DNA from: Rhizobium jaguaris
GTDB taxonomy: Bacteria; Pseudomonadota; Alphaproteobacteria; Rhizobiales; Rhizobiaceae
Assembly (NCBI RefSeq): GCF_003627755.1
Contig: NZ_CP032694.1
Span: forward strand, 3,091,501 to 3,155,500
Direction of reading: 5' to 3'
Length of the DNA: 64,000 bases
The notes below the pieces were generated by a model that was not told where the DNA came from, did not search any database, and saw nothing but the letters and a program-made list of their open reading frames with translations. Positions within the stretch are counted from its first letter, which is position 1, and every line of letters begins with the position of its first letter. Below, piece by piece: positions 1-8,979 of this stretch. The position numbers were made by a program, and so were the translations under genes.

Positions 1-21
1 GTTCAATCCCGTCCGCCTCCA
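1..21 (+). tRNA. Probable 3' end of a tRNA, cut by the window edge
   Basis: The first bases read as a T-loop preceded by G53 (GTTCAATC), a following CCGTC that would close a T-stem, a seven-base acceptor strand CGCCTCC and an A discriminator. No CCA is encoded. The acceptor strand would pair with a 5' GGAGGCG, which suits a serine-type tRNA, but the 5' half and anticodon lie outside the window, so the identity is a guess. Such tRNA 3' ends are common island attachment sites. Confidence 0.45.
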
Positions 22-79
22 AATGCGAATATCGGCCAGCAGCATCGCGAGCTGCGACCGGTATCCTGTGGAGGCCACC

Positions 80-1483
80 ATGAAGTTCAATGCACTCGTC
101 GGCGCGGGGCTCTTTCTCCTGTCCGCATCCGCCGCCCTCGCCCAGCAGCAGGCGCACGGCGATCCGACAACTGGCGACGCCCCTGCGGCCATAGTCGCAC
201 GCGGAGAGTATCTGGCACGAGCTGGGGATTGCATCTCGTGCCATACTGTGCCAGGCGGCACGCCGTTCGTTGGCGGCCGCGCCTTCACCCTGCCCTTCGG
301 CGTCATCTACTCGACGAACATCACGCCGGACAACGAGACCGGGATCGGGGCATGGACCGACGACCAGTTCGTACGCGCCGTGCACGAAGGCATCGGCAAG
401 GATGGCGAGCACCTCTATCCCGCCTTCCCCTATGCTTCGTATACCCAGATCTCCCGCGAGGACGTACTCGCGATCAAGGCATACCTGTTCAGCATGCCGC
501 CGGTTCATCAGCCGAGAACCGCCAATAGCCTTTCCTTTCCCTTCAACCAGCGCTGGGGAATGGCCTTCTGGAACGCTCTCAACCTTGACGCCGCGCGGTT
601 CAAGCCCGATCCCGGAAAATCAGCGGAATGGAATCGCGGCAACTACCTTGCGAACGCCCTGGGCCACTGCGGGGAATGTCATACGCCCAGGAATGTCACG
701 TTCGGCCTTCAGGCCAGCCGGATGTTTTCCGGCGCTGAGATCGAGGGATGGCGCGCCTATAACGCATCGGCCGACGCCGCGCTGGGGATCGGCGACTGGT
801 CCATGCAGGAACTCGAGCAGTTTCTGAAGACGGGGCACGCCGAGAATCGTGGTTCGGCATCCGGCCCGATGGAGGAAGTCGTCCGGCTGAGCCTAAGCCA
901 TCTCAACGATCAGGACATCCATTCGCTCGCCGTGTACCTGAAAGACACCGCTCCGGTCTCTAACGAGCGCGATCCAAGGGTAGCCGCAGCTCCGTCCGCG
1001 TTGCACGATGGCCGCTACGTGCCTGGGACGGGGGATGCCGGGCTTGGACAGAAGGTCTTCGCCGGAAATTGCGCGAGCTGTCATAGCTGGAATGGCGGCG
1101 GCATGTCGACGCCGTTCGCCGGTCTAAGGGGGAGTAAGACTGCCAATGACGCAGTCGGCTCGAATATCGTCCAGGTCGTCCTTAGTGGACAGAAGGCAAA
1201 CACATCGACAGGCGTCGTAAGCATGCCATCCTTCAGGCTGTCGCTCAATAACAGTGAGATCGCGGCGGTTGCAAATTACATTGTTGGACGCTTTGGAGAC
1301 AAACCGGGCTTCGTAACGCCGGAACAGGTCGAAAAGCAGAGAGTCGGCGAGCAGCGGATCGATTTCGGACCATACGTTAGGTTTGCCGTCGGCGGTCTCG
1401 TGATCATCATAGTTACCGGCGTTCTGGCATTTTTGGCGTTCCGTTCACGCAGGCAGCCTCGCGGCAACATGCACGCGCACTGA
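80..1483 (+). CDS. Membrane-anchored triheme cytochrome c, dehydrogenase electron-acceptor subunit
   Basis: A 467-residue protein with a Sec signal peptide (residues 1-21, ending ALA), three c-type heme motifs (CISCH at 51-55, CGECH at 197-201, CASCH at 331-335) and one C-terminal membrane helix near 434-455. This is the architecture of the cytochrome subunit of membrane alcohol/aldehyde dehydrogenases and of isoquinoline-1-oxidoreductase-like molybdoenzymes, passing electrons from a periplasmic dehydrogenase to quinone or oxidase. The start at 80 is preferred over an upstream in-frame ATG because GGAGG lies just before it and the signal peptide follows at once. Its likely partners, the molybdopterin and [2Fe-2S] subunits, lie at 5381-7989 on the opposite strand, separated from it by the ABC-3C cassette. 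Confidence 0.88.
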   Translation: MKFNALVGAGLFLLSASAALAQQQAHGDPTTGDAPAAIVARGEYLARAGDCISCHTVPGGTPFVGGRAFTLPFGVIYSTNITPDNETGIGAWTDDQFVRAVHEGIGKDGEHLYPAFPYASYTQISREDVLAIKAYLFSMPPVHQPRTANSLSFPFNQRWGMAFWNALNLDAARFKPDPGKSAEWNRGNYLANALGHCGECHTPRNVTFGLQASRMFSGAEIEGWRAYNASADAALGIGDWSMQELEQFLKTGHAENRGSASGPMEEVVRLSLSHLNDQDIHSLAVYLKDTAPVSNERDPRVAAAPSALHDGRYVPGTGDAGLGQKVFAGNCASCHSWNGGGMSTPFAGLRGSKTANDAVGSNIVQVVLSGQKANTSTGVVSMPSFRLSLNNSEIAAVANYIVGRFGDKPGFVTPEQVEKQRVGEQRIDFGPYVRFAVGGLVIIIVTGVLAFLAFRSRRQPRGNMHAH

Positions 1484-1569
1484 TGTTAGGGGACATCGCT
1501 TGTCCCCGTCTTGCCTTCAATCGACGCACGTGCAAGAACACCTGAAGTTGAAATTCTTAAGAGTCGGAA

Positions 1570-2679
1570 TTGAGCCACGAACTGAAAGCGCTCGACAAAC
1601 CCACGAAATGGCCAGGCGCGAACGCACGGCTCTTGGGTCCAAGCCATGGATTGCCTGTCAAGCCGATCGATCGTTTGGCATTGTTCAGCGCGGACGAGTT
1701 CGAACGCTTCGTTCTTGAATGGGCAGACGACTATCTCGCCCAAAAACTCCCCGGTGTGACGCAGGTCCAGCAGAGAGGCGGGTCCGGGGACAAAGGGCGC
1801 GACATCGTCGTCTGGTTCGGCGCGCCGGGATCGCCAGATCGATACTGGCATCTGTACCAATGCAAGCGGTATAGTACGGCGCTCGGTGAAGCAAAGGCGG
1901 TCGCAGAGATCGGCAAGGTTCTCTATTTTGCTTGGCGGGGCGACTTTTCGCTGCCGAAAGAATACTGGTTCGTGACCCGCAAGGGGGTGACGAATGATCT
2001 TCAGGATACGGTCGACCACAATAAGCTCGGCGCCTTTCTTATCGACAACTGGGACGAGTATTGCGCAGGAAGCATCATTTCAAAGACGAAGATCCCTCTG
2101 GAGGGCGACTTTCTCGAGTTTGTGAAAGCAATCGACTTTTCATTCGTGAGGGTTAAGCAGCCGCTTGAGATCCTCGGGGAACACGCTCAGACTAAGTATC
2201 ACAGGTTCGTTTTCGGCGCGCCGCTGGTGGATCGCGCAAAGCCCGCAGTGCCCCCTTCGTTAATCGCAGAGAAGGAGCGTGGGTATGTTCGACAGCTTTA
2301 CGACGTCATTGGGGAACTGACAGGCATGTACGTCCAAACGGAGGCTGACTTCGACGGTCACAGCAAGTCTGCGCTTCTGTTCAAGAGGTCCCGTGCCTCC
2401 TTCTACAGCGCCGAAGGACTTAAGGAGCTCTCCCGCGACCAGATGAACGATGAACAGTTCTTCGATGATTTGCTCGAGCGTTTTGAGACAGGCCTCTATT
2501 ACACATATTCCGGGCCGGCGGCGAATGGTTACGAACGCTTGGCCGCTACGGTCAAGGCTGCGCAAATTCAACAGATCGATGGGCACGTCCTGAAGGAGCA
2601 CATGTCCCCCCTTGATCGAGAGGGCGTCTGCCACCACCTCGCCAATTCGGGTACCGTCACGTGGTGCGACGATGAGTGA
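1570..2679 (+). CDS. ABC-3C system effector: Mrr-like nuclease domain plus C-terminal ABC-3C domain
   Basis: A 369-residue protein with a TTG start. Residues about 38-115 carry a restriction-endonuclease-fold signature: an FERFVLEW helix, then GDKGRDIVVW and YQCKRY, giving the D...QxK arrangement of Mrr-type PD-(D/E)xK nucleases. The rest (about 180-369) has no motif I recognise but sits where ABC-3C effectors carry their family-specific C-terminal domain. The next two genes overlap it (8 bp, then 1 bp), as in ABC three-component conflict systems, where a SMC-like ATPase licenses a toxic effector. Expected role: nuclease that degrades invading or host DNA on activation. The upstream ribosome site is weak, so the start is the least certain part. 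Confidence 0.8.
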   Translation: MSHELKALDKPTKWPGANARLLGPSHGLPVKPIDRLALFSADEFERFVLEWADDYLAQKLPGVTQVQQRGGSGDKGRDIVVWFGAPGSPDRYWHLYQCKRYSTALGEAKAVAEIGKVLYFAWRGDFSLPKEYWFVTRKGVTNDLQDTVDHNKLGAFLIDNWDEYCAGSIISKTKIPLEGDFLEFVKAIDFSFVRVKQPLEILGEHAQTKYHRFVFGAPLVDRAKPAVPPSLIAEKERGYVRQLYDVIGELTGMYVQTEADFDGHSKSALLFKRSRASFYSAEGLKELSRDQMNDEQFFDDLLERFETGLYYTYSGPAANGYERLAATVKAAQIQQIDGHVLKEHMSPLDREGVCHHLANSGTVTWCDDE

Positions 2680-3190
2680 AGGTCAGGATCGTCCTCGCAG
2701 GCGTCGTCGCGAGCGCCTGTTCAACACGCCCATCGAGTGCGGGTTCCGCCTGCTTTTCGTTTTGTCGGCAAGCCGGCCTTCCAGTTACGATGTCCAAAGA
2801 CTGATCAGTTACGACTATCTCCTCGTTCATTCAGGCGACGCCGCCGATGAGCATGGAAGCCTTCACCCGGCTGTACCCAATCGCGGAAACGAGTGGGTCG
2901 TGAAGAGAGATGTCGTACAGGCCGGGCTGCATTTGATGTTCGCTCGCGAACTGTTGGAGAAGCGGCTGACAGGTCAGGGCATTCTTTTCTCTGGCACAGA
3001 TCTGACAACAGCGTTCGTCAACCTTCTTGAGACGCCATATGCGGAAGCGCTTCGCGAACGGGCGGCGTGGCTGGCGACAACCTTCGATCCGTACTCGGAC
3101 GCCGAACTTCAGCAGTTCATGACCTCCCGCGTCGGCGTATGGGGGGCGGAGTTCGAAACGATGTCAGCAATCAAGGATCTGGAACTTTAA
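2672..3190 (+). CDS. ABC-3C system middle component
   Basis: A 172-residue protein that begins inside the last codons of the nuclease gene (ATGAGTGA overlap). After a basic N-terminus (RPRRRRRER), the segments FNTPIECGFRLLFVL, YDVQRLISYDYLLVHSGD, SLHPAVPNRGNEW and LRERAAWLA match my memory of the small winged-helix-like middle component that bridges effector and ATPase in ABC-3C systems, closest to the MC2 type. Its stop overlaps the ATPase start by one base (TAATG), so all three are translationally coupled. No catalytic residues are expected. The subfamily is from memory only; the system call rests on all three genes together. Confidence 0.75.
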   Translation: MSEGQDRPRRRRRERLFNTPIECGFRLLFVLSASRPSSYDVQRLISYDYLLVHSGDAADEHGSLHPAVPNRGNEWVVKRDVVQAGLHLMFARELLEKRLTGQGILFSGTDLTTAFVNLLETPYAEALRERAAWLATTFDPYSDAELQQFMTSRVGVWGAEFETMSAIKDLEL

Positions 3191-5097
3191 TGGCCAGAAT
3201 AGTCGAAATTCGCCTCACTGGTGCTGGCCTGGAAGATGCAATCATACGCTTCAAACCAGGCCCGAACGTCGTCACAGGCGACTCGGATACCGGAAAGAGC
3301 TACCTTCTCCGTCTTGTTGACTTCGTGCTAGGCGCGAAGGAGCTGTCGAAGGTCATCGATGAAGCTGCTGACTACGAAACCGCTTGGCTCGAATTGGCGG
3401 ACGACCGCGGAAGGCCCCTTACTCTCGAGCGGCATCTGACGGGGGGAAATGTTCGGAGCTATTCTCGAGCTATCGATGAAATCCTGATCGAGATCAGGGG
3501 CGCTGGCGAGGAAAAGCAGCCCGTCGTTCCGGACGACGCAGAGGTTCTCTTGTGGAGAAGGCAGGGCAAATCCACCGAGCCGGACGTGACGTCAAAGATC
3601 TTCCCCTTCTTCGGAATGCCGGAGAACGTCTTTGTGCGGGAAAACGCCGATGGCGACGTCCAGCGACTTTCAATCAGGACTTTGCTTCCGATCGTTTTGG
3701 TCGATGAAGAGTCTATCATCACGGAGAAATCGCCCATTCTGCGCGGAGGATTTGCTCAGACGGCAGAAAAGCGGATGTTCTCCTACCTTCTTACCGGAAA
3801 AGACGATCGCGGCATCGTTGCGCAAGAGCCTCGCGAGATCGTCTCAGCACGCACCCAGGCGCAGCGCGACCTCATCGACGAGTTGCTTGTGCCGTTGAAC
3901 GAACGACTGAAGGACCGCTCGGAGAGCGAGGAAGACGAATCCATCGACCGGCTCGAGGGGACGATCGGATCGTTGTCGGACGCCCTCGCCGCCAACTCCG
4001 ACCAACGATCGCGCCTCCGGCAGCGCCGGACGGAGCGCTACCAGCATGTATTGAAATCCGATACTCAGATTGCGGCGGTCGACGGACTGCTGACACGTTA
4101 CCGTCTCCTCGTCGAGAGATACGCCTCGGATTTGCAGCGCCTCGACTTCATAGCCGAGAGCTCGCATTACTACGACGGACTCCAGGAAAGCGCCTGCCCG
4201 ATGTGCGGTCAACTACTCGTTGGAGAGGCGCACGACCACGGCGAAGACGCTGAGTTTAGGGCTGAAGAGGTTCATGTATCCGCGAGCGCCGAAGCCGCCA
4301 AGATCCGTGGGCTCCAAAGCGATCTGAAAGCGACGATCGCGGACCTCGTCGAGCGGGACGCATATTGGAAAGACCAAAAAGAAAACGCGTCGCGCGAGTT
4401 AGAGACCATCGACCAACAGTTAGACAACGTTCTGACCCCTGCTCGCGCTACCGTCCGCAATTCCCTGAATGAGCTGGTACAAAGGCGCCTAGAGCTCCAA
4501 ACGGCGCGCGCTGACCGGCTGGAAGCCGCTCGCCTCGCCGAACTGAGGGCGAAGCTTGAACGGCAGCTTTCCGAGCCCACTGCGAAGCCTACATGGGCCG
4601 GGCTGGAGCCGAAAGCTGTCACCGATCTCAGCTTGGAGATCCAGGGCGTTCTTAAAGAGTGGTCGTGGAAAGAGGACGTGCGCGTCGAATTCCTAGAGGA
4701 TCGCTTCGACATAAAAGTCGACGGGAAGCTGCGGCGCTCGCACGGAAAAGGATTCCGCGCCGTCATGCATGCGGCCCTTTCCATCGCGATCCTCCGCTTC
4801 TGCAAGAAGAACGAAAAGCCACATCCAGGATTCGTGGTTCTGGATTCGCCGTTGACGACAGTAAAGCAGCGCAGCGGCCAGGCCGCAGTGGAAGTGGCCG
4901 AGAAGGATCGACTCCTTCCTTGGATCGAGCCGAGCTTCTGGAAAAGCATATCGAAAACCGATGCCTCGGTGCAGATCATCGTGCTCGATAATAAGGAACC
5001 GCCATTAGATCTTACCGACGATCTAAACGTCCAGCTGTTCGTCGGTCCTGAGGTCGGGCCTGGTCAGCGCGCAGGATTCATCCCACCGAAAAAGTGA
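3190..5097 (+). CDS. ABC-3C system SMC-like ABC ATPase (DUF3732 type)
   Basis: A 635-residue ATPase with Walker A GDSDTGKS at residues 30-37, long charged helical stretches (about 210-460) interrupted near 336 by a CPMCG pair resembling half of a Rad50-style zinc hook, and a C-terminal head with GFVVLDSPL, the Walker B/D-loop of SMC/RecN ATPases. This layout fits the DUF3732-type ATPases of ABC-3C systems. The start at 3190 overlaps the stop of the middle component. An in-frame ATG 123 bp upstream lies inside that gene and precedes the family's usual N-terminus, so I rejected it. Likely role: sensing altered nucleoprotein and controlling the nuclease encoded two genes upstream. Confidence 0.85.
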   Translation: MARIVEIRLTGAGLEDAIIRFKPGPNVVTGDSDTGKSYLLRLVDFVLGAKELSKVIDEAADYETAWLELADDRGRPLTLERHLTGGNVRSYSRAIDEILIEIRGAGEEKQPVVPDDAEVLLWRRQGKSTEPDVTSKIFPFFGMPENVFVRENADGDVQRLSIRTLLPIVLVDEESIITEKSPILRGGFAQTAEKRMFSYLLTGKDDRGIVAQEPREIVSARTQAQRDLIDELLVPLNERLKDRSESEEDESIDRLEGTIGSLSDALAANSDQRSRLRQRRTERYQHVLKSDTQIAAVDGLLTRYRLLVERYASDLQRLDFIAESSHYYDGLQESACPMCGQLLVGEAHDHGEDAEFRAEEVHVSASAEAAKIRGLQSDLKATIADLVERDAYWKDQKENASRELETIDQQLDNVLTPARATVRNSLNELVQRRLELQTARADRLEAARLAELRAKLERQLSEPTAKPTWAGLEPKAVTDLSLEIQGVLKEWSWKEDVRVEFLEDRFDIKVDGKLRRSHGKGFRAVMHAALSIAILRFCKKNEKPHPGFVVLDSPLTTVKQRSGQAAVEVAEKDRLLPWIEPSFWKSISKTDASVQIIVLDNKEPPLDLTDDLNVQLFVGPEVGPGQRAGFIPPKK

Positions 5098-5380
5098 ATC
5101 ATAAGCACGAGCGGCAGAGACGTCCCAGCATCGCGCCCAGGTCGAATGAGCTGCAACGGAACGCCTTCCCGCAAGTGCGGGCGGGACGCTCCAACACCCT
5201 TCTGAGACTGTGCGGTCAGGATCGTCTTGCCTAGGTTTCAGTCGCACCGACGTCGCGCACCGCGGTCGCGTATCACCGCCCTCATTCCGCTGGGAGGTGA
5301 CCACACGGCAAAGCTCTGACCTATATCGCCAAATACTGGACGACCTTTCTATCTTTTCGACCGACGGGTGTCTTCCGCGA

Positions 5381-7528
5381 TCATGCCGTCGGTAACGACG
5401 CCGCCACCGGCAACTTCCTGAGACGCTTGCCACATGCCGCGAAGATGGCGTTCGTCAGCGCCGGCGCGGCCGCTGCCGTCCCCGCCTCGCCGACGCCGCC
5501 TGGATTCTCGTTGCTAGAAATCAGATGAACGTTTACGACAGGTGCCTCGTTCATGCGCAGCACGCGGTAGCCGTCGAAGTTGTTCTGGTCGACGGCCCCA
5601 TCGGTGAAGGTTATTTCACTGAACATGGCTGCGCTGAGGCCAAAGATGATGCCGCCCTGCATCTGCGCTACGACCGTGTCGGGATTAACGGTCATCCCGC
5701 AATCGATCGCGGCGACTACTTTCCGAATGATCACATTCCAGCCATCGGCGACGTCGACCTCGACGCAGAGGGCGACGAACGAGCCGAAGGCGTTCAGCAC
5801 GCTTAGGCCACGTCCCTGCCCCTTCGGAAGTGGACGCCGCCATTCCACCTGCTGGGCGACCTTGTCGAGGGCCGCCAGCGTTCTCGGGTTCTTCGCGAGC
5901 ATCGACCTCCGGAAATCGAGTGGATCCTTCTTTGCCGCGTGCGCAAGCTCGTCGATGAGGCTCTCTACGACGAATGAATTGTGTGTCGGTCCGACACCGC
6001 GCCAGAAGCCCGTGTTGATGCCTTCCTGTTCGTACCGCACGTAATCGACGAGCACCGCTCCGTCTTCGTACGGCGTTTCTGCCGCAGCCTCGACGGCGTC
6101 GCTGTCAAGGCCGTCCTTGAATGCCGGCGGCGCCCATCTGGCAAGGATCGACGGCCCCGCCACGCGGTGCGTCCTACCGACAAGCCTGCCGTCATTGTCC
6201 AGGCCGGCCGACACGCGGTCGTAGTAGAACGGCCGGTAGTAGTCGTGCGTCATGTCCTGCTCGCGGCTCCAGACGAACTTCACCGGGTAGGAGACGTTCT
6301 TGGCAAGTTTGGCCGCTACCTCCACCATGTCGATGTCAAGCTTCCTGCCGAATGCGCCCCCCATCAACATGTTATGGACGACGACCTTTTCTTGAGGGAG
6401 GCCGGTGGCGTTTGCGACGGCGATCTGCGCCCTTACCGGAACCTGTGTTCCCATCCAAAGGTCGGCACCGTCTGGCCGGACATGTAGCGTGCAGTTCAAC
6501 GGCTCGAGCGGAGAATGCGACATGAAGGGCGACTGGTAGACCTGTGTCACCTTTACGGCGGCGTCCTGAATGGCCTTGTCGGCGTCGCCTTCCCTTCGGG
6601 CGACGACGCCCGCGTTTCTCGATGCGGCGTCGAGAGCCGCTACATGGGAGGCCGAGCTTATTTCGGCGTTCTCGCCTGCCCTCCATTGCGGATTAAGCGC
6701 CTCCAGTCCTTGGAGGGCAGCCCACATGTGATCCCCGATGACCGCGACGAGGTCATCACCTGCCGAAACGACGTCGCGTACGCCCGGGACCGCGCGCGCT
6801 GCGGCCACGTCGGAGGATGCGAGCCTGCCTCCCTTGACGGGAGAGATCGCGAGCGTTCCGATCTTCATTCCCGGTATCTTGGCATCGATGCCGAACTGCG
6901 CGCCTCCATTCACCTTGGCGGGCGTGTCGAGGCGCTTTTGCGTCTTGCCGACAAGCCGGAAGTCTTTCGGGTCTTTGAGTGGAATCGTAGTCGGCACCGG
7001 CTGCCCGGCGGCGTCGGCTGCAAGGTCGCCGTAGGAGTAGGACCGACCGCTGGCCTCGTGATGAACGACGCCCAACTCCGCCCTGCAGGCGGCGGGCGAG
7101 ACGCCCCATCGTGCGGCCGCAGCGCCCACCAACATTATGCGAGCTGCAGCGCCGGCTTCTCTCAGGCGTTTCCAGTCGGCGCGCGTCGAAAGCGACCCGC
7201 CAGTGGCCTGGTCGCCGAGGAACGGGTCAATGTACTTCTTGATGTCAGGCGGGGCAGGTTCAACAGCGATCTGGTCGAGGCGAAGTTCGAGTTCTTCACA
7301 GACCAGCATCGCGCTTGAGGTGTAGATGCCCTGCCCGACTTCCGTGTGCGGGATGACGAGCACGACAGGGCCGGACTTCTCGATCCGTATGAACGCGTTG
7401 GGAACGAAGGCGTCGGCGTCGGCTGCCTGCGCCCCGCTCCTGCCCATCTGCGTCGCCAGCACTAGGCCGCCGCTAACCGCGACTGAAGCCTTCAGAAACG
7501 CGCGCCTTGTCTGAACGAAATCGGTCAT
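5381..7528 (-). CDS. Molybdopterin-binding subunit of an isoquinoline 1-oxidoreductase-like dehydrogenase
   Basis: A 715-residue protein beginning with a twin-arginine signal (TRRAFLKAS near residues 7-15, then a hydrophobic stretch ending SGAQAADA), so it is exported folded to the periplasm. The body has hallmarks of the xanthine-dehydrogenase-family large subunit of IorB/AldH type: HTEVGQG, GGAFGRKLD, the SHSPLEPLNC region and the C-terminal GVGEAGTAAAAPA carrying the catalytic glutamate. It would oxidise an aldehyde or N-heterocycle and pass electrons via the [2Fe-2S] subunit to a cytochrome c. It follows that subunit by 8 bp with a GAGGTG ribosome site. An open frame upstream of the chosen start only overlaps the neighbour and is not coding. 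Confidence 0.9.
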   Translation of the reverse strand: MTDFVQTRRAFLKASVAVSGGLVLATQMGRSGAQAADADAFVPNAFIRIEKSGPVVLVIPHTEVGQGIYTSSAMLVCEELELRLDQIAVEPAPPDIKKYIDPFLGDQATGGSLSTRADWKRLREAGAAARIMLVGAAAARWGVSPAACRAELGVVHHEASGRSYSYGDLAADAAGQPVPTTIPLKDPKDFRLVGKTQKRLDTPAKVNGGAQFGIDAKIPGMKIGTLAISPVKGGRLASSDVAAARAVPGVRDVVSAGDDLVAVIGDHMWAALQGLEALNPQWRAGENAEISSASHVAALDAASRNAGVVARREGDADKAIQDAAVKVTQVYQSPFMSHSPLEPLNCTLHVRPDGADLWMGTQVPVRAQIAVANATGLPQEKVVVHNMLMGGAFGRKLDIDMVEVAAKLAKNVSYPVKFVWSREQDMTHDYYRPFYYDRVSAGLDNDGRLVGRTHRVAGPSILARWAPPAFKDGLDSDAVEAAAETPYEDGAVLVDYVRYEQEGINTGFWRGVGPTHNSFVVESLIDELAHAAKKDPLDFRRSMLAKNPRTLAALDKVAQQVEWRRPLPKGQGRGLSVLNAFGSFVALCVEVDVADGWNVIIRKVVAAIDCGMTVNPDTVVAQMQGGIIFGLSAAMFSEITFTDGAVDQNNFDGYRVLRMNEAPVVNVHLISSNENPGGVGEAGTAAAAPALTNAIFAACGKRLRKLPVAASLPTA

Positions 7529-7536
7529 GTCACACC

Positions 7537-7989
7537 TCAAGCCGTCGCTGCTGCATGGATTGCTTCCCTGATGCGGCCGTACGTCCCGCAGCGACAGAGA
7601 TTGCCTGACATGGCGTCGTCGATGTCGGCGTCGGTGGGATGGGGGATATGGTCGAGCAGAGCAGTGGCGGACATGATCTGCCCAGACTGGCAGTAGCCGC
7701 ACTGGACGACCTCCTTGCCGAGCCAGGCGCTCTGCACCTTCTTGCCATTCGGCGTCTCGCCGACGCCCTCGATCGTCGTTACCTTCGAATTGCCAAGCGC
7801 TCCGATCGTGGTCTGGCAAGCGCGGACGGCGTCACCGTCGACATGGACGGTGCACGCGCCGCATTGGGCGATGCCGCATCCATATTTCGTACCGGTCATT
7901 CCCAAAATATCGCGGAGAACCCAAAGGAGCGGCATGTCGTCGGGAACGTCGACCTGGACGTCTCTGCCGTTAACGGTGATTGTCTTCAT
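7537..7989 (-). CDS. [2Fe-2S] subunit of the molybdenum hydroxylase
   Basis: A 150-residue ferredoxin-like subunit with both expected clusters: the plant-type set [11 protein letters not shown] plus a later RACQT, and the helical C-terminal set QCGYCQSGQ with GNLCRCGTY. This is the standard small subunit of CO-dehydrogenase/IorA-type molybdenum hydroxylases and relays electrons from the molybdopterin subunit to the cytochrome. The start at 7989 has AGAGG eight bases upstream; a codon nine bases earlier is less well placed. It is the first gene of a two-gene operon with the large subunit. The matching cytochrome c is convergent, on the far side of the ABC-3C genes. Confidence 0.92.
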   Translation of the reverse strand: MKTITVNGRDVQVDVPDDMPLLWVLRDILGMTGTKYGCGIAQCGACTVHVDGDAVRACQTTIGALGNSKVTTIEGVGETPNGKKVQSAWLGKEVVQCGYCQSGQIMSATALLDHIPHPTDADIDDAMSGNLCRCGTYGRIREAIHAAATA

Positions 7990-8119
7990 CGGGCGCACCT
8001 CTCATCGAAATCGATAGCGAGGCAGACTAGACGAGCGGGTGTCGGTTGCGTTGTAGGAAGTAGACGAGATTTGAATATTCAAAGCAGATTGTGGATCGTC
8101 GCGCTCGATGCTCTTCGAT

Positions 8120-8626
8120 TCAGTTCTCGATCTCCGCAATGCGCTCACCCTGCAGGACCGTTCGGAGGACACGGTATTCCTGGAGCGATTTCCATTCATC
8201 TGGCGTGCAGATTGAGGCCGACGTACCTCCCTAGCGTATCTTCGATAGGCTTGATCGCTTGGCCCAAATCGAAGACGTCAAGAGCGCCACAATCATCAGG
8301 CGACGTCGCTTTCCCGCTGCGCTTCTTGCCAGCGAGCCGAATACGAAGGACAGCGCAATGCGATTTCCGAATGGAGCCAGTTCTCGGGCTATGGCCTCCG
8401 CCACTCCGACTGTCATCAGACAAATCGAACGCAATTCAAGATAAATCGAGTGCCTCCGGTTCGGCGAGTAGAGCCGCTGATCGCACCCGGCGGTCTTCAA
8501 GGCGATCACCGACATCGCGAACTGCATCGGGACGCGTTTGCCGGCGCCGGAGCCAGGCCTGCCGATCGCAACGAGTTCGTTAGACCTGAACCGTCGCCCT
8601 GGATTTAGCAGCAATGCTGCCAGCAT
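8120..8626 (-). pseudogene. Frameshifted winged-helix/nucleotidyltransferase regulator remnant
   Basis: The first frame gives LAALLLNPGRRFRSNELVAI (a wHTH start) and later YLELRSICLMTVGVAEAIARE and FVFGSLARSA, the GS motif of a MNT-type nucleotidyltransferase. It then loses the expected D-x-D segment. Reading continues in a second frame (SPDDCGALDVFDLGQAI to LNLHAR) and a third (PDEWKSLQEYRVLRTVLQGE), ending near 8120. The intact family is a single protein of about 200 residues, an ArsR-like wHTH fused to a nucleotidyltransferase and often linked to toxin-antitoxin biology. At least two frameshifts are needed, so this copy is dead. The central DNA-binding part also looks scrambled. Confidence 0.7.
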
Positions 8627-8979
8627 CTTTTGCTAACGTGCGGAGAGCATGAAGTCGACACGAGACATAACGAACCCATTACTGGACCGACTACACCAAT
8701 AGTGGGTTTATACCGACCCGTTTCAACTAGTCGATCCGACGGGACTCGTCTTATGCGCTCGCCTTAGCGCCTGCGCCTCGTCGGTCAACAGGGCCTCTTT
8801 AGATTCAGACGAATTTCGCGAGATGACGATCTTAAGCGCAGGCGCAGTCCGCGCGTGGCGCGTTACCCAGACCGCCCCCGGACGCCGGCATGCGGACACT
8901 GACTGTCCAGTCCGTCCACAAGCAACTCTACGATCGCGGCGCTCGCTCCGCACTGCCGCCCGTCGCGACATGGCCGACG
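8627..8979. other. No gene recognised; one imperfect hairpin
   Basis: I see no convincing coding region in this stretch between the nucleotidyltransferase remnant and the response regulator. It contains an imperfect inverted repeat near 8669-8703 (AACCCATTACTGG and CCAATAGTGGGTT, about ten bases apart). This lies just upstream of the remnant and could be its old operator, but nothing more supports that. Confidence 0.4.

Noticed and set aside
5098..5380. A 136-residue minus-strand frame between the ABC-3C ATPase and the molybdopterin gene
   Set aside because: It runs into both flanking genes in shadow frames, is Arg/Trp-rich and has no family; the gap holds only a weak CCCGC/GCGGG hairpin.
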